Shown here piece by piece: positions 1 to 7,796 of a stretch of 29,867 bases of DNA. The stretch covers positions 1 through 29,867 of the forward strand of contig JAZRLQ010000089.1 of NCBI GenBank assembly GCA_045646925.1, in the 5' to 3' direction. Made by a program: the position numbers and the translations under genes. Each line of letters starts with the position of its first letter. Positions within the stretch are counted from its first letter, which is position 1. Source of the DNA: QALR01 sp045646925 (GTDB lineage: Bacteria; Bacillota; Clostridia; Oscillospirales; CAG-272). The notes beneath the pieces were generated by a model. It was not told the origin of the DNA, did no database searches, and worked only from the letters and a program-made list of their open reading frames with translations.

Positions 1-771
1 GACAGTTTCCGTGTTGCGGGAAGAGGAGAGATGCACCTCTCGATTCTCGTAGAGAATATGCGCCGTGAGGGTTATGAACTCTGTTGTTCAAACCCCAGAG
101 TTCTGTATAAGGAAATAGACGGTGTTAAGTGTGAGCCTATCGAGGACGTAATAATAGACGTTCCCGAAGAATATCTCGGCGCAGTAATGGAAAAACTCGG
201 CGCGAGAAAAGGCGAACTTCTTAATATGAATCCCACCGCAGGCGGCGTTCGTACCCGTTTGGAATATTTGATCCCCACCAGATGCTTGTTTGGTTACAGA
301 AGCGAATTCATGACCGATACGCGCGGCGAAGGTATCATCAACTCCAGCTTTGATTCTTATGAACCCTATAGAGGCGACATCGTACGCCGTTTCACAGGCT
401 CTCTCGTTGCTTCCGAAGCAGGCGAATCCACCTCTTACGGTGTATTCAACGCACAGGACAGAGGTATCATGTTCATCAGCAACCAGTGCCCCGTTTACGA
501 AGGCATGATCGTCGGTGAAAACCCCAAGCTCGAGGATATCGCTGTTAACGTTTGCAAGGAAAAGCACCTCACCGCCGTTCGTTCCAAGGGTGCGGACGAA
601 GCGCTCCGTCTCGTTCCTCCGAAGATCATGACGCTCGAAGAAGCGATCGAATTTATCGCTGATGACGAGCTCATCGAGGTAACTCCCAAGTCCATCCGTC
701 TTCGTAAGAGAATCCTCTCCAACGATGCACGTTACAAGCTCGCAGGCAGACTCAAAAAAGAAGGTAAATAA
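1..771 (+). CDS. typA: GTPase TypA/BipA, C-terminal part (cut by window edge)
   Basis: The frame is open from base 1. Its first residues (DSFRVAGRGEMHLSIL) are the conserved EF-G-like domain V entry of TypA/BipA, followed by NMRREGYEL and then the family-specific C-terminal domain, with GVFNAQDRGIMFI and the P-x-Y-E-G-M-I-V-GE loop. The GTPase domain lies upstream of the window, so the ATG at 31 is internal and not the start. TypA is a ribosome-binding translational GTPase linked to 50S assembly and to growth under cold or stress. The C-terminal domain, which contacts the A-site region, is intact up to the TAA. A hairpin follows at once. Family assignment is secure; the promoter and the start are not visible. 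Confidence 0.95.
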   Translation, partial: DSFRVAGRGEMHLSILVENMRREGYELCCSNPRVLYKEIDGVKCEPIEDVIIDVPEEYLGAVMEKLGARKGELLNMNPTAGGVRTRLEYLIPTRCLFGYRSEFMTDTRGEGIINSSFDSYEPYRGDIVRRFTGSLVASEAGESTSYGVFNAQDRGIMFISNQCPVYEGMIVGENPKLEDIAVNVCKEKHLTAVRSKGADEALRLVPPKIMTLEEAIEFIADDELIEVTPKSIRLRKRILSNDARYKLAGRLKKEGK

Positions 772-782
772 ACCGATAAATG

Positions 783-811
783 AAAATCCGCAAAGTATTT
801 TGCGGATTTTT
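783..811 (+). terminator. Rho-independent terminator after typA
   Basis: AAATCCGCAAA pairs with TTTTGCGGATTT around a very short loop, and the downstream arm runs into a T-tract. It lies directly after typA and only 15 bases before the next start codon. No separate promoter for the next gene is evident, so partial read-through is likely. Confidence 0.75.
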
Positions 812-825
812 CAATAGGAGAAAAT

Positions 826-1548
826 ATGATGAATGAACAATTTGTAAGAAGCGCTTTTGTGCTCGGAGACGAAGCGATCGAGCGTTTACAAAAGAAAAAA
901 GTGATCCTTTTCGGCGTTGGCGGCGTCGGTTCCTTCTGCGCGGAGGCACTTGCGAGAATCGGCATCGGCACGATCACGCTCGTCGATCCCGACGACGTTT
1001 CCGTTTCCAATATTAACCGTCAGCTCATCGCGCTCCATTCCACCGTCGGCAGAAACAAAGCCGAGGTGATGAAGCAGAGAATCGCGGATATCAATCCGGA
1101 TGCGAAGGTAACGGCGCTTCCGATGTTCTATCTGCCGGAAAACGCGGACGAGATCGACCTTTCCGCATACGATATCATCATCGACGCCATCGACACCGTG
1201 TCTGCGAAGATCGAGCTTGCCGTCCGCGCAAATAAGCTCGGCGTTCCCATGCTTTGCTCGATGGGAACGGGGAACAAGCTCCATCCCGAAAAATTGGTCG
1301 TCACCGATCTTGCAAGCACCACGATGTGTCCGCTTGCGCGCGTGATGAGAAGGGAGCTGAAGGCGAGAGGAATTATCCATCTGCCCGTCGTTTATTCTAC
1401 CGAGACTCCCATTCCGCGCCATCCGGATTATGCGGACTACACGGACCCGAGCGGCAGAAGAGGAACGCCCGGAAGCATTTCCTTCGTGCCCTCCGCGGCA
1501 GGTCTGCTCCTCGCCTCCGAGGCGGTACGGATCTTGCTGGAGAAATAA
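826..1548 (+). CDS. tcdA: TcdA/CsdL-like tRNA threonylcarbamoyladenosine dehydratase (E1-like, ThiF/HesA/MoeB fold)
   Basis: The 240-residue protein has the E1-like adenylating fold. The Rossmann P-loop is VILFGVGGVGSFCAEAL (about residues 26-42), then LVDPDDVSVSNINRQ with the conserved D and the N-x-x-R-Q motif. A second core follows as DAIDTVSAKIEL and CSMGTGNKLHP, and the C-terminal PGSISFVPSAAGLLLASE is typical of the TcdA (YgdL) subgroup rather than ThiF or MoeB. TcdA uses ATP to cyclise t6A37 to ct6A37 in ANN-decoding tRNAs. Two ATGs stand in tandem (826 and 829). GGAG at 817-820 is 5 and 8 bases away, so 829 is an equal or better start. It stands alone, between two terminators. Confidence 0.88.
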   Translation: MMNEQFVRSAFVLGDEAIERLQKKKVILFGVGGVGSFCAEALARIGIGTITLVDPDDVSVSNINRQLIALHSTVGRNKAEVMKQRIADINPDAKVTALPMFYLPENADEIDLSAYDIIIDAIDTVSAKIELAVRANKLGVPMLCSMGTGNKLHPEKLVVTDLASTTMCPLARVMRRELKARGIIHLPVVYSTETPIPRHPDYADYTDPSGRRGTPGSISFVPSAAGLLLASEAVRILLEK

Positions 1549-1573
1549 AGGCTTCACCACTAAACAAAAATTG

Positions 1574-1602
1574 ATCCCGACGGTTTGCCGTCGGGATTTT
1601 TT
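1574..1602 (+). terminator. Rho-independent terminator after tcdA
   Basis: A perfect 10-bp stem (ATCCCGACGG / CCGTCGGGAT) with a TTTG loop is followed by six Ts. It isolates tcdA from the heat-shock operon. The roughly 160 bases between it and the hrcA promoter hold no ORF that I would call, only a degenerate half-site of the heat-shock operator near 1707. Confidence 0.9.
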
Positions 1603-1762
1603 GTCCGTTCGTCCAAAAATTCCCGTTTATTTTGTTCTGTTTGAACAAAGCACAAGGGAAAATAGCCAAGCACTCCCCGTGTCTCATTGCTTGAAAGTTA
1701 GCAAATTTAGCACGAGAGTGTGCGCTTTAACAAAAAATTCATAAAAATATCAGCAAATAGGC

Positions 1763-1791
1763 TTGACAAAAAGCAAAAAAAGTGGTAAAAC
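1763..1791 (+). promoter_or_regulatory. Sigma-A promoter of hrcA-grpE-dnaK-dnaJ
   Basis: TTGACA (1763-1768), a 17-base spacer and TAAAAC (1786-1791). Predicted transcription starts near 1798, immediately before the CIRCE operator, which is the usual arrangement for HrcA repression. Confidence 0.85.
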
Positions 1792-1802
1792 TATATCGTA
1801 GT

Positions 1803-1829
1803 TTAGCACTTGACTCAAAAGAGTGCTAA
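1803..1829 (+). promoter_or_regulatory. CIRCE operator (HrcA binding site)
   Basis: TTAGCACTT, a 9-base spacer, then GAGTGCTAA. The known consensus is TTAGCACTC-N9-GAGTGCTAA, so 17 of 18 arm positions match. It overlaps the start of transcription and precedes hrcA, implying autorepression of the whole chaperone operon by HrcA and relief on heat shock. Confidence 0.97.
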
Positions 1830-1844
1830 AAATCACAGGAAAGG

Positions 1845-2927
1845 ATGGGAAACCCAATGAAAAACGGTTTGGTAGTCGGTGGTGAACTCAGCCCGAGAAA
1901 GAAACTGATCCTGCGCTCCGTGATCGAATCGCATATTGCCACGGGAGATCCCATCGGATCCAAATCTCTCGTCAGCAATGCGGATATCCCTTACTCCTCC
2001 GCGACCATCCGAAACGAGATGGCGGAGCTTGAAAACATGGGCTATCTCGTTCAGCCGCACACCTCGGCAGGCAGAGTTCCCACGACGCTCGGTTACCGAT
2101 TCTACGTCGATGCGTTGATGGAGAATTACAAGCTGACGGCGACGGAGATCATTTCTCTGAACAATATCATTAAAAATAAGATGGGCGAGCTTGATTCCAT
2201 TCTGAAGAGTGCCTCCAAGCTGATCGCCTCCATGACCAACTACACGACGGTTGCGGTGCAGTCGCCGTACGGATCGCCGACGATCGAGCAGTATTCCTAT
2301 ATGCTTCTCGGTGAGCGGGCGTTTCTGCTGGTCATGCGTATGTCCGACGAAAGCGTTTCCACAAAGCATATCCGCGCGGACATCAGCGTGGATGACAACA
2401 TCCTCGGACGCCTCATGAACATTCTCAACGTTTCGTTCGTCGGTATCTCCTCCGACGGCATTACGCTCCCGATGATGATGCAGGCGGAAACGGAAATGGG
2501 CTCGGCAGGCGCGTTGATCTCTCCCGTCGTCAAAGCCATTTACGAAACGATCGGCAAAAACGAGGAAGCCGATATCAATTTCGAAGGACTGAACAAATTG
2601 CTGGAATATCCCGAATTTTCAAACGTGGAGCAAATGCGTCGCGTGATCCATATGTTTGAGAAGAAGGATGATTTTATGAAGATCATCGAGGGCGCGGACG
2701 ACGATAAGGTCAATATCTTCATCGGACAAGACGGCGAGCTCGTTGACAATTCCGCTTTCGTTTTCAAGACCATCAAGGTCGGCGGCAAGGCGGTCGGCGC
2801 GATCGGCGTTTTCGGTCCGAGCCGAATGGATTATTCCAAAGTTATTTCTACGGTCGAATATCTCTCCAACTCTCTCGCGGGCGAACAGGTCATGGGCCTC
2901 ATCGGAGATCCGACCGATAAAGATTAG
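1845..2927 (+). CDS. hrcA: Heat-inducible transcription repressor HrcA
   Basis: The 360-residue protein has the HrcA layout. An N-terminal winged helix begins with LSPRKKLILRSVIESHIATGDPIGSK and contains the recognition region SSATIRNEMAELENMGYL, followed by the family signature HTSAGRVPTTLGYRFYVD (about residues 75-92). The dimerisation and GAF-like inserted domain ends in GPSRMDYSKVISTVEYLS. HrcA dimers bind CIRCE and depend on GroE for activity. AGGAAAGG lies directly before ATG 1845; a second in-frame ATG at 1857 has a longer spacing and cannot be excluded. It is the first gene of its operon, with grpE 20 bases downstream. Length and motifs are normal. Confidence 0.97.
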   Translation: MGNPMKNGLVVGGELSPRKKLILRSVIESHIATGDPIGSKSLVSNADIPYSSATIRNEMAELENMGYLVQPHTSAGRVPTTLGYRFYVDALMENYKLTATEIISLNNIIKNKMGELDSILKSASKLIASMTNYTTVAVQSPYGSPTIEQYSYMLLGERAFLLVMRMSDESVSTKHIRADISVDDNILGRLMNILNVSFVGISSDGITLPMMMQAETEMGSAGALISPVVKAIYETIGKNEEADINFEGLNKLLEYPEFSNVEQMRRVIHMFEKKDDFMKIIEGADDDKVNIFIGQDGELVDNSAFVFKTIKVGGKAVGAIGVFGPSRMDYSKVISTVEYLSNSLAGEQVMGLIGDPTDKD

Positions 2928-2947
2928 AAAGGAAATTTTTTCTGCTC

Positions 2948-3478
2948 ATGGAAGAAAAGAATGTAATCGAAGAAACCGTTTCCGAAGAGGTTGCGGAAGC
3001 AGTCGCTGAAGAAGCGGAATCCAAGGAAATGAAGGAGCTGAAGGAAAAGCTCGAAAAAGCAGAAGCGGAACGCGTTGCGACCAACGACAAATATCTTCGT
3101 ATGATCGCGGAATACGACAACTACCGCAAACGCTCCACGAAGGAAAAGGAAAGCGCTTACGCGGACGCATATTGTGATGCCATCGGAGCGATCCTTCCCG
3201 TGATCGATAATCTCGAAAGAGCGCTCGCTTACTCCGAAGGTGAAACGCTGACGGAAGGCGTCAAGATGACGCTCAAGCAGTTCGAAGACATCATGCAGCG
3301 CCTCGGTATCAACGCTTACGGCGTACGCGGCGATGAATTCGATCCCAAGATCCACAACGCGATCATGCAGACGGAGGACGCCGAGCTTGGCGAAAACCAG
3401 ATCGCAGCCGTTTTGCAGAAGGGTTATTGCAAAGGCGAGAAAATTATCCGTCACGCAATGGTAACGGTAACGGGCTAA
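2948..3478 (+). CDS. grpE: Nucleotide exchange factor GrpE
   Basis: The 176-residue protein begins with a Glu/Lys-rich region and a long coiled coil (about residues 20-60), including LRMIAEYDNYRKRSTKE. The beta-wing head follows, with the signature GDEFDPKIHNAIMQ and the terminal GYCKGEKIIRHAMVTV. GrpE dimers release ADP from DnaK and act as a thermosensor. The start is set by the only good N-terminal Met. The nearest Shine-Dalgarno, AAAGGA (2928-2933), is about 14 bases away, longer than usual, and can fold into AGAAA/TTTCT, so translation may be partly coupled to hrcA. It sits between hrcA and dnaK, as expected. Confidence 0.96.
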   Translation: MEEKNVIEETVSEEVAEAVAEEAESKEMKELKEKLEKAEAERVATNDKYLRMIAEYDNYRKRSTKEKESAYADAYCDAIGAILPVIDNLERALAYSEGETLTEGVKMTLKQFEDIMQRLGINAYGVRGDEFDPKIHNAIMQTEDAELGENQIAAVLQKGYCKGEKIIRHAMVTVTG

Positions 3479-3569
3479 AATCCCTCTCCGTTGCATACAA
3501 TAGTGCTTAGCACCTTACAGAAGAAAAAACATCAATCATAAATTTATTTATTTTTGGAGGAATTATATT

Positions 3570-5381
3570 ATGGGAAAAATTATTGGTATTGACCTTGGTA
3601 CGACCAACTCTTGCGTAGCAGTATTTGAAGGCGGCGAACCCGCTGTTATCACTAACCCCGAAGGTTCCAGAACCACTCCTTCCGTCGTTGCTTTTTCGAA
3701 GAGCGGCGAAAGAATGATCGGTCAGATCGCAAAGAGACAGGCGATCACAAACCCCGACAAGACCGTTATGAGTATCAAGCGTCACATGGGTACCGACTAC
3801 AAAGTCGATATCGACGGCAAGAAATACACTCCTCAGGAAATTTCCGCAATGGTTCTTCAGAAGTTGAAGGCTGACGCGGAAAGCTATCTCGGCACCACCG
3901 TTTCTCAGGCGGTCATCACCGTTCCCGCTTACTTCTCCGACTCTCAGAGACAGGCAACCAAGGACGCAGGTAAGATCGCAGGTCTCGAGGTTCTCCGTAT
4001 CATCAACGAACCCACTGCAGCAGCTCTCGCATACGGTATCGACAAGGACGGCATCGACCAGAAGGTCATGATCTTCGACCTTGGCGGCGGTACGTTCGAC
4101 GTTTCCATCCTTGAAATCTCCGACGGCGTTTTCGAGGTTCTCGCAACCAACGGTAACACCATGCTCGGCGGTGACGACTTCGATAACCGCATCATCGACT
4201 GGATCGCTACCACCTTCATGAAGGAAAACAACGGTCTCGACCTCCGCAAGGACAAGATGGCTCATCAGCGTCTCAAGGAAGCTGCTGAAAAAGCAAAAAT
4301 TGAGCTCTCCGGCATGACCAGCGCAAACATCAACCTCCCCTTCATCACGGCAGACGCTACGGGTCCCAAGCACTTCAACGAAGACCTCTCCAGAGCGAAG
4401 TTCAACGAAATCACTGCTGACCTCGTTGAAAACTGCATGATCCCCTGCAGAAAAGCACTCGCTGACGCAGGTCTCTCCGTTTCCGATCTGAACAAGATCC
4501 TTCTCGTCGGCGGTTCTACCAGAATTCCTGCCGTTCAGGAAGCGGTTAAGAAGTTCAGCGGTAAGGAACCCTTCAAGGGCATCAACCCCGACGAATGCGT
4601 TGCAATCGGCGCGGCTATTCAGGGCGGCGTTCTCGGCGGCGAAGTTAAGGACCTCCTCCTTCTCGACGTAACTCCCCTCTCTCTCGGTATTGAAACTCTC
4701 GGCGGTATCTGCACCAAGATCATCGAACGCAATACCACCATCCCCGTAAAGAAATCTCAGATCTTCTCCACCGCTGCTGACGGTCAGACCTCCGTTGAGA
4801 TCCACGTTCTCCAGGGTGAAAGAGAAAGAGTTCAGAATAACACCACGCTCGGCAGATTCTTCCTCGACGGCATCGCTCCCGCTCCCCGCGGCATTCCCCA
4901 GATCGAAGTTACCTTCGATATCGACGCAAACGGTATCGTAAACGTAACCGCTCTCGACAAGGGCACCGGTAAGGAACAGCACGTTACCATCACTTCCTCC
5001 ACCAACATGAGCCAGGAAGATATCGACAAGGCTGTCAGAGAAGCAGAACAGTTCGCTGAAGAAGACAGAAAGTTCAAGGAACTCGTTGAAACCAAGAACC
5101 AGGCTGAATCTCTCGCAGGTCAGTGCGAAAAGATCCTCACCGAAGCAGGCGACAAGATCTCTGAAGAAGACAAGGCGGCTGTACGCGCAGAAGCAGAAGC
5201 GCTCAAGGCTACCATCTCCTCCGACGACGTTGACACCATCAAGGCAGGCATCGAAAAGTTCCAGAAGAAGTTCTACGAAATTTCCGAAAAGCTCTACAAG
5301 GCTTCCGGCGCTGATATGAACGGCGGCGCAGGCTTCCAGAACGACGACGGCAGCTTCAACGCAGATTACACCGAAAAGTAA
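3570..5381 (+). CDS. dnaK: Molecular chaperone DnaK (Hsp70)
   Basis: The 603-residue protein is full length for a Firmicute DnaK. Visible motifs are phosphate-1 IGIDLGTTNSC near residue 4, VPAYFSDSQRQATKDAG, INEPTAAALAYG, phosphate-2 FDLGGGTFDVSIL, and the adenosine loop LVGGSTRIPAVQ. The substrate domain follows with DVTPLSLGIETLGG. The C-terminal helical lid ends in a short tail, DDGSFNADYTEK, without the EVD-like acidic end of many DnaKs. It is the ATP-driven cytosolic foldase working with GrpE and DnaJ, and it titrates heat-shock signals. A strong GGAGGAA site stands 7-8 bases before the ATG. It lies 91 bases after grpE, and that gap contains a palindrome described in the findings. Confidence 0.99.
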   Translation: MGKIIGIDLGTTNSCVAVFEGGEPAVITNPEGSRTTPSVVAFSKSGERMIGQIAKRQAITNPDKTVMSIKRHMGTDYKVDIDGKKYTPQEISAMVLQKLKADAESYLGTTVSQAVITVPAYFSDSQRQATKDAGKIAGLEVLRIINEPTAAALAYGIDKDGIDQKVMIFDLGGGTFDVSILEISDGVFEVLATNGNTMLGGDDFDNRIIDWIATTFMKENNGLDLRKDKMAHQRLKEAAEKAKIELSGMTSANINLPFITADATGPKHFNEDLSRAKFNEITADLVENCMIPCRKALADAGLSVSDLNKILLVGGSTRIPAVQEAVKKFSGKEPFKGINPDECVAIGAAIQGGVLGGEVKDLLLLDVTPLSLGIETLGGICTKIIERNTTIPVKKSQIFSTAADGQTSVEIHVLQGERERVQNNTTLGRFFLDGIAPAPRGIPQIEVTFDIDANGIVNVTALDKGTGKEQHVTITSSTNMSQEDIDKAVREAEQFAEEDRKFKELVETKNQAESLAGQCEKILTEAGDKISEEDKAAVRAEAEALKATISSDDVDTIKAGIEKFQKKFYEISEKLYKASGADMNGGAGFQNDDGSFNADYTEK

Positions 5382-5410
5382 TTTAAAATTTTATCAATAA
5401 AAACAAAAGG

Positions 5411-5436
5411 AAGGGCGGACGGTTTCGTTCGCCCTT
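5411..5436 (+). promoter_or_regulatory. Intergenic hairpin between dnaK and dnaJ
   Basis: AAGGGCGGAC pairs with GTTCGCCCTT (one G-U pair) around a six-base loop. No T-tract follows (CATGAAGG), so a full intrinsic terminator is unlikely. Such a hairpin more plausibly protects the dnaK 3' end or attenuates read-through into dnaJ. The function is inferred; the structure is seen. Confidence 0.6.
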
Positions 5437-5481
5437 CATGAAGGTTAAACATACTATTTACAAGGAAAGGTATGGACGGTT

Positions 5482-6612
5482 ATGAGAGATTATTATGAAG
5501 TCCTCGGCGTTTCCAAAAGCGCTACGGACGACGAAATCAAAAAAGCATACAGATCCCTTGCAAAAAAATATCATCCCGATATGAACCCCGGCAACAAGGA
5601 AGCGGAAGAAAAATTCAAGGAAGTCAATCAGGCGTACGCCGTTCTTTCCGATGCGGAAAAGAAGGCGCGCTACGATCAGTTCGGTCCCGAGGCTGCCGAG
5701 GGTAATTACGGTGGCGGCGGATACGGCGACTTCGGCGGATTTGGCGGAGGCGGCTTCGGCTTCGATTTCGGAGATATCTTCGGTGATATTTTCGGCGGAG
5801 GCGGCAGAAGCGCGCGCAAGAACGGACCGCAAAGAGGCGACGATCTCGCGCACAGAATCAGCATCAGCTTCGAGGAAGCGGCGTTTGGTTGCAAGAAGGA
5901 CGTAAAATATACGAAGGTTGAACGCTGCGGCGAATGCAAGGGAAGCGGTTGTGCGGACGGAAGCTCGCCGAAGACTTGCTCCAAGTGTAACGGCACGGGA
6001 CAGGTACGCGTTCAGCAGAGAACACCTCTCGGCGTATTTCAGTCGACGAGACCCTGCGACGCCTGCGGCGGTACGGGACATACGATCGAAAATCCCTGCA
6101 AGAAATGCAAGGGAACGGGTATGTCGAGCGTCAATAAGACGATCGAGATCTCCATTCCCGCGGGTATCAACGACGGTCAGAGTCTGAACATTCGCGGCAT
6201 GGGCAACGCAGGTAAAAACGGAGGTCCCGCAGGAGACCTTTATATTACCGTAAACGTCAGAAGACATCCGATCTTCGTTCGCGAGGAGTTCGATATTTTC
6301 TGTGAGATCCCGATCACGTTCCCCGAGGCAGCGCTCGGCGCAGAGATCAAGGTTCCCACGCTGGAGGGCGACACGACGTACGAGATCCCCGAGGGCACGC
6401 AGACGGGAACGACCTTCACGCTTCGCGGAAAGGGTATTCCGTTCGTCAACGGCAGAGGCAGAGGCGATCTGATTTTCAAGGTCGTTGTTGAGGTTCCGAA
6501 AAACATGACCGAAACACAGAAGGACGCACTCCGTAAATTTGCCGACACCTGCGGCAAATCCAACTATGCGAAAAAGGAAAAGTTCAAGAGCTTCTTCGGA
6601 AAGAATAAATAA
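5482..6612 (+). CDS. dnaJ: Co-chaperone DnaJ (type I Hsp40)
   Basis: The 376-residue protein has all type I parts. The J domain is about residues 1-70 with KKYHPDMNPG carrying the HPD triad that stimulates DnaK ATPase. A Gly/Phe-rich linker (about 75-110) is rich in GGGGFGFDFGD. Four zinc-binding CxxCxGxG repeats follow (CGECKGSG, CSKCNGTG, CDACGGTG, CKKCKGTG), then the C-terminal client-binding domains with GDLYITVNVRRHPIF and RGKGIP. The ATG at 5482 begins the J domain exactly. AAGGAAAGG ends 11 bases upstream, and an out-of-frame ATG at 5472 opens an 8-codon ORF across the start, which could dampen initiation. It is the last chaperone gene of the operon and a terminator follows. Confidence 0.98.
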   Translation: MRDYYEVLGVSKSATDDEIKKAYRSLAKKYHPDMNPGNKEAEEKFKEVNQAYAVLSDAEKKARYDQFGPEAAEGNYGGGGYGDFGGFGGGGFGFDFGDIFGDIFGGGGRSARKNGPQRGDDLAHRISISFEEAAFGCKKDVKYTKVERCGECKGSGCADGSSPKTCSKCNGTGQVRVQQRTPLGVFQSTRPCDACGGTGHTIENPCKKCKGTGMSSVNKTIEISIPAGINDGQSLNIRGMGNAGKNGGPAGDLYITVNVRRHPIFVREEFDIFCEIPITFPEAALGAEIKVPTLEGDTTYEIPEGTQTGTTFTLRGKGIPFVNGRGRGDLIFKVVVEVPKNMTETQKDALRKFADTCGKSNYAKKEKFKSFFGKNK

Positions 6613-6620
6613 ATTATTTT

Positions 6621-6650
6621 CGGCAGAGATATTGTTTCTCTGCCGATTTT
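6621..6650 (+). terminator. Terminator of the chaperone operon
   Basis: CGGCAGAGA pairs perfectly with TCTCTGCCG around a seven-base loop and is followed by ATTTTAT. It lies just after dnaJ. The downstream arm overlaps the spacer of the predicted prmA promoter. Confidence 0.8.
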
Positions 6651-6660
6651 ATGATATAAT
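6632..6660 (+). promoter_or_regulatory. Probable promoter of prmA
   Basis: A perfect TATAAT at 6655-6660 with a weak -35 (TTGTTT, 6632-6637) at 17 bases. The -35 lies in the loop of the dnaJ terminator, so termination and re-initiation share the same bases. Only the -10 is strong. Confidence 0.55.
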
Positions 6661-6708
6661 GGGAAAAATAAAGAAAGTAAATACGAGAAAACGAAAGGAT
6701 ATATTATT

Positions 6709-7632
6709 ATGACCTGGTCTCAACTCAAGGTTACCTGCAAGGTAACGCATCTGGATACGCTTTGCGCGATCATGTCCTATATCGATTCCTCCATTATGAT
6801 CGAGGACTACAGCGACATCGAAACGGGACTCAAGACCGTTTACGGCGATTTGATCGACGAATCCATTCTCAACAGTGACAAAACCATTGCTTCCTGCAGC
6901 ATTTACGTTTCCGAGGATAAGAACATCAACGAATACATCTCCTTCATCCGTTCTCAGCTGGAAGAAAACGGCATCGAAGCGCAGATCGAGGTTCTCGGTA
7001 CTGATGAGGAGGAATGGTCTACCGCGTGGAAGAAATATTACAAGCCCACCCATATCGGACACAAGATGGTCATCGTTCCTTCCTGGGAGGAATATACGCC
7101 CGCCCAAGGCGAAATCGTGATCGACATGGATCCCGGCATGGCGTTCGGCACGGGTACGCATGAAACCACCCGTCTGTGCGCAGAGCTTCTCGAAGAAAAC
7201 ATCACCGCGGGCGACTATATGCTCGACGTCGGAAGCGGAAGCGGTATTCTTGCTATTTGCGCTTCCAAGCTTGGCGCTGCAAAATGCGCGGCTTGCGACA
7301 TCGACCCCATTGCTGTTCGTACGGAAAAGGAAAACGCGGACAGAAACGATTGCTCCAATATCGATTGCTACGTTTCCGACCTGCTCTCCGACGTGAAGTG
7401 CATCGACGGCAAGGCGTTTGATGTCGTAACCGCGAACATCGTTGCGGATATCATCATCCGACTTGCGCCCGACGTTGGTCAGTTTATCAGAAAAGACGGT
7501 CTTTTCATCGCCTCCGGTATCATCGACGAGAGAGAAGCGGACGTCGACGCGGCGCTCAAAAAATACGGTTTTGAGAAGCTTGCGGCGAAGCACGAAAAGG
7601 GTTGGTGCGCCGTTTTGTTTAAAAAACCCTAA
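6709..7632 (+). CDS. prmA: Ribosomal protein L11 methyltransferase PrmA
   Basis: The 307-residue protein has the N-terminal L11-recognition region (about residues 1-110, ending WSTAWKKYYKPTHIG) and a class I SAM methyltransferase domain. The PrmA signature DPGMAFGTGTHETTRLC is followed by SAM motif I LDVGSGSGILAI, the acidic loop CDIDPIAV and the catalytic-region motif TANIVADIIIRLAP. PrmA trimethylates L11 at several lysines and its N-terminus. GAAAGGA stands 9-10 bases before the ATG. Its place after dnaJ and before rsmE is conserved across Firmicutes, which supports the call. No anomalies were seen. Confidence 0.97.
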   Translation: MTWSQLKVTCKVTHLDTLCAIMSYIDSSIMIEDYSDIETGLKTVYGDLIDESILNSDKTIASCSIYVSEDKNINEYISFIRSQLEENGIEAQIEVLGTDEEEWSTAWKKYYKPTHIGHKMVIVPSWEEYTPAQGEIVIDMDPGMAFGTGTHETTRLCAELLEENITAGDYMLDVGSGSGILAICASKLGAAKCAACDIDPIAVRTEKENADRNDCSNIDCYVSDLLSDVKCIDGKAFDVVTANIVADIIIRLAPDVGQFIRKDGLFIASGIIDEREADVDAALKKYGFEKLAAKHEKGWCAVLFKKP

Positions 7633-7691
7633 ATGGATATAAAATTCTGTGAAGTTTTATCAAAAAAATTAAAAAATTTCATAAAAAATTC

Positions 7692-7720
7692 TTTACAAAA
7701 TCATCTTTTTGGTATATAAT
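7692..7720 (+). promoter_or_regulatory. Sigma-A promoter of rsmE
   Basis: TTTACA (7692-7697), a 17-base spacer and a perfect TATAAT (7715-7720) in AT-rich DNA after prmA. Transcription should start near 7727, almost at the base of the hairpin that follows. Confidence 0.85.
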
Positions 7721-7730
7721 ATAAATAATT

Positions 7731-7764
7731 AGCGGGATATGTGAAATGATATATCCCGCTTTTG
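7731..7764 (+). promoter_or_regulatory. Terminator-like hairpin in the rsmE leader
   Basis: AGCGGGATAT pairs perfectly over 10 bp with ATATCCCGCT around a 10-base loop, followed by TTTTG. It lies between the rsmE promoter and the rsmE start, so it sits at the very 5' end of the message. It may be a 5'-protecting stem or an attenuator for rsmE, or it may terminate read-through from prmA. Confidence 0.65.
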
Positions 7765-7796
7765 TTTGAAAAAAGTGATCGTTTGGGAGATTATGT

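Noticed and set aside
1603..1762. A small RNA or gene in the gap before hrcA
   Set aside because: No promoter-terminator pair, ribosome site or conserved motif was seen apart from the degenerate half-site.
3507..4982. A 491-codon open frame antisense to dnaK
   Set aside because: Long antisense frames across dnaK are a known effect of its codon bias. The translation is low-complexity, rich in Val/Glu/Asp, with no family signature, ribosome site or promoter.
7731..7764. A simple terminator of prmA
   Set aside because: It lies after the rsmE promoter, about 100 bases past prmA, so that reading alone does not explain it. Recorded as a leader hairpin instead.
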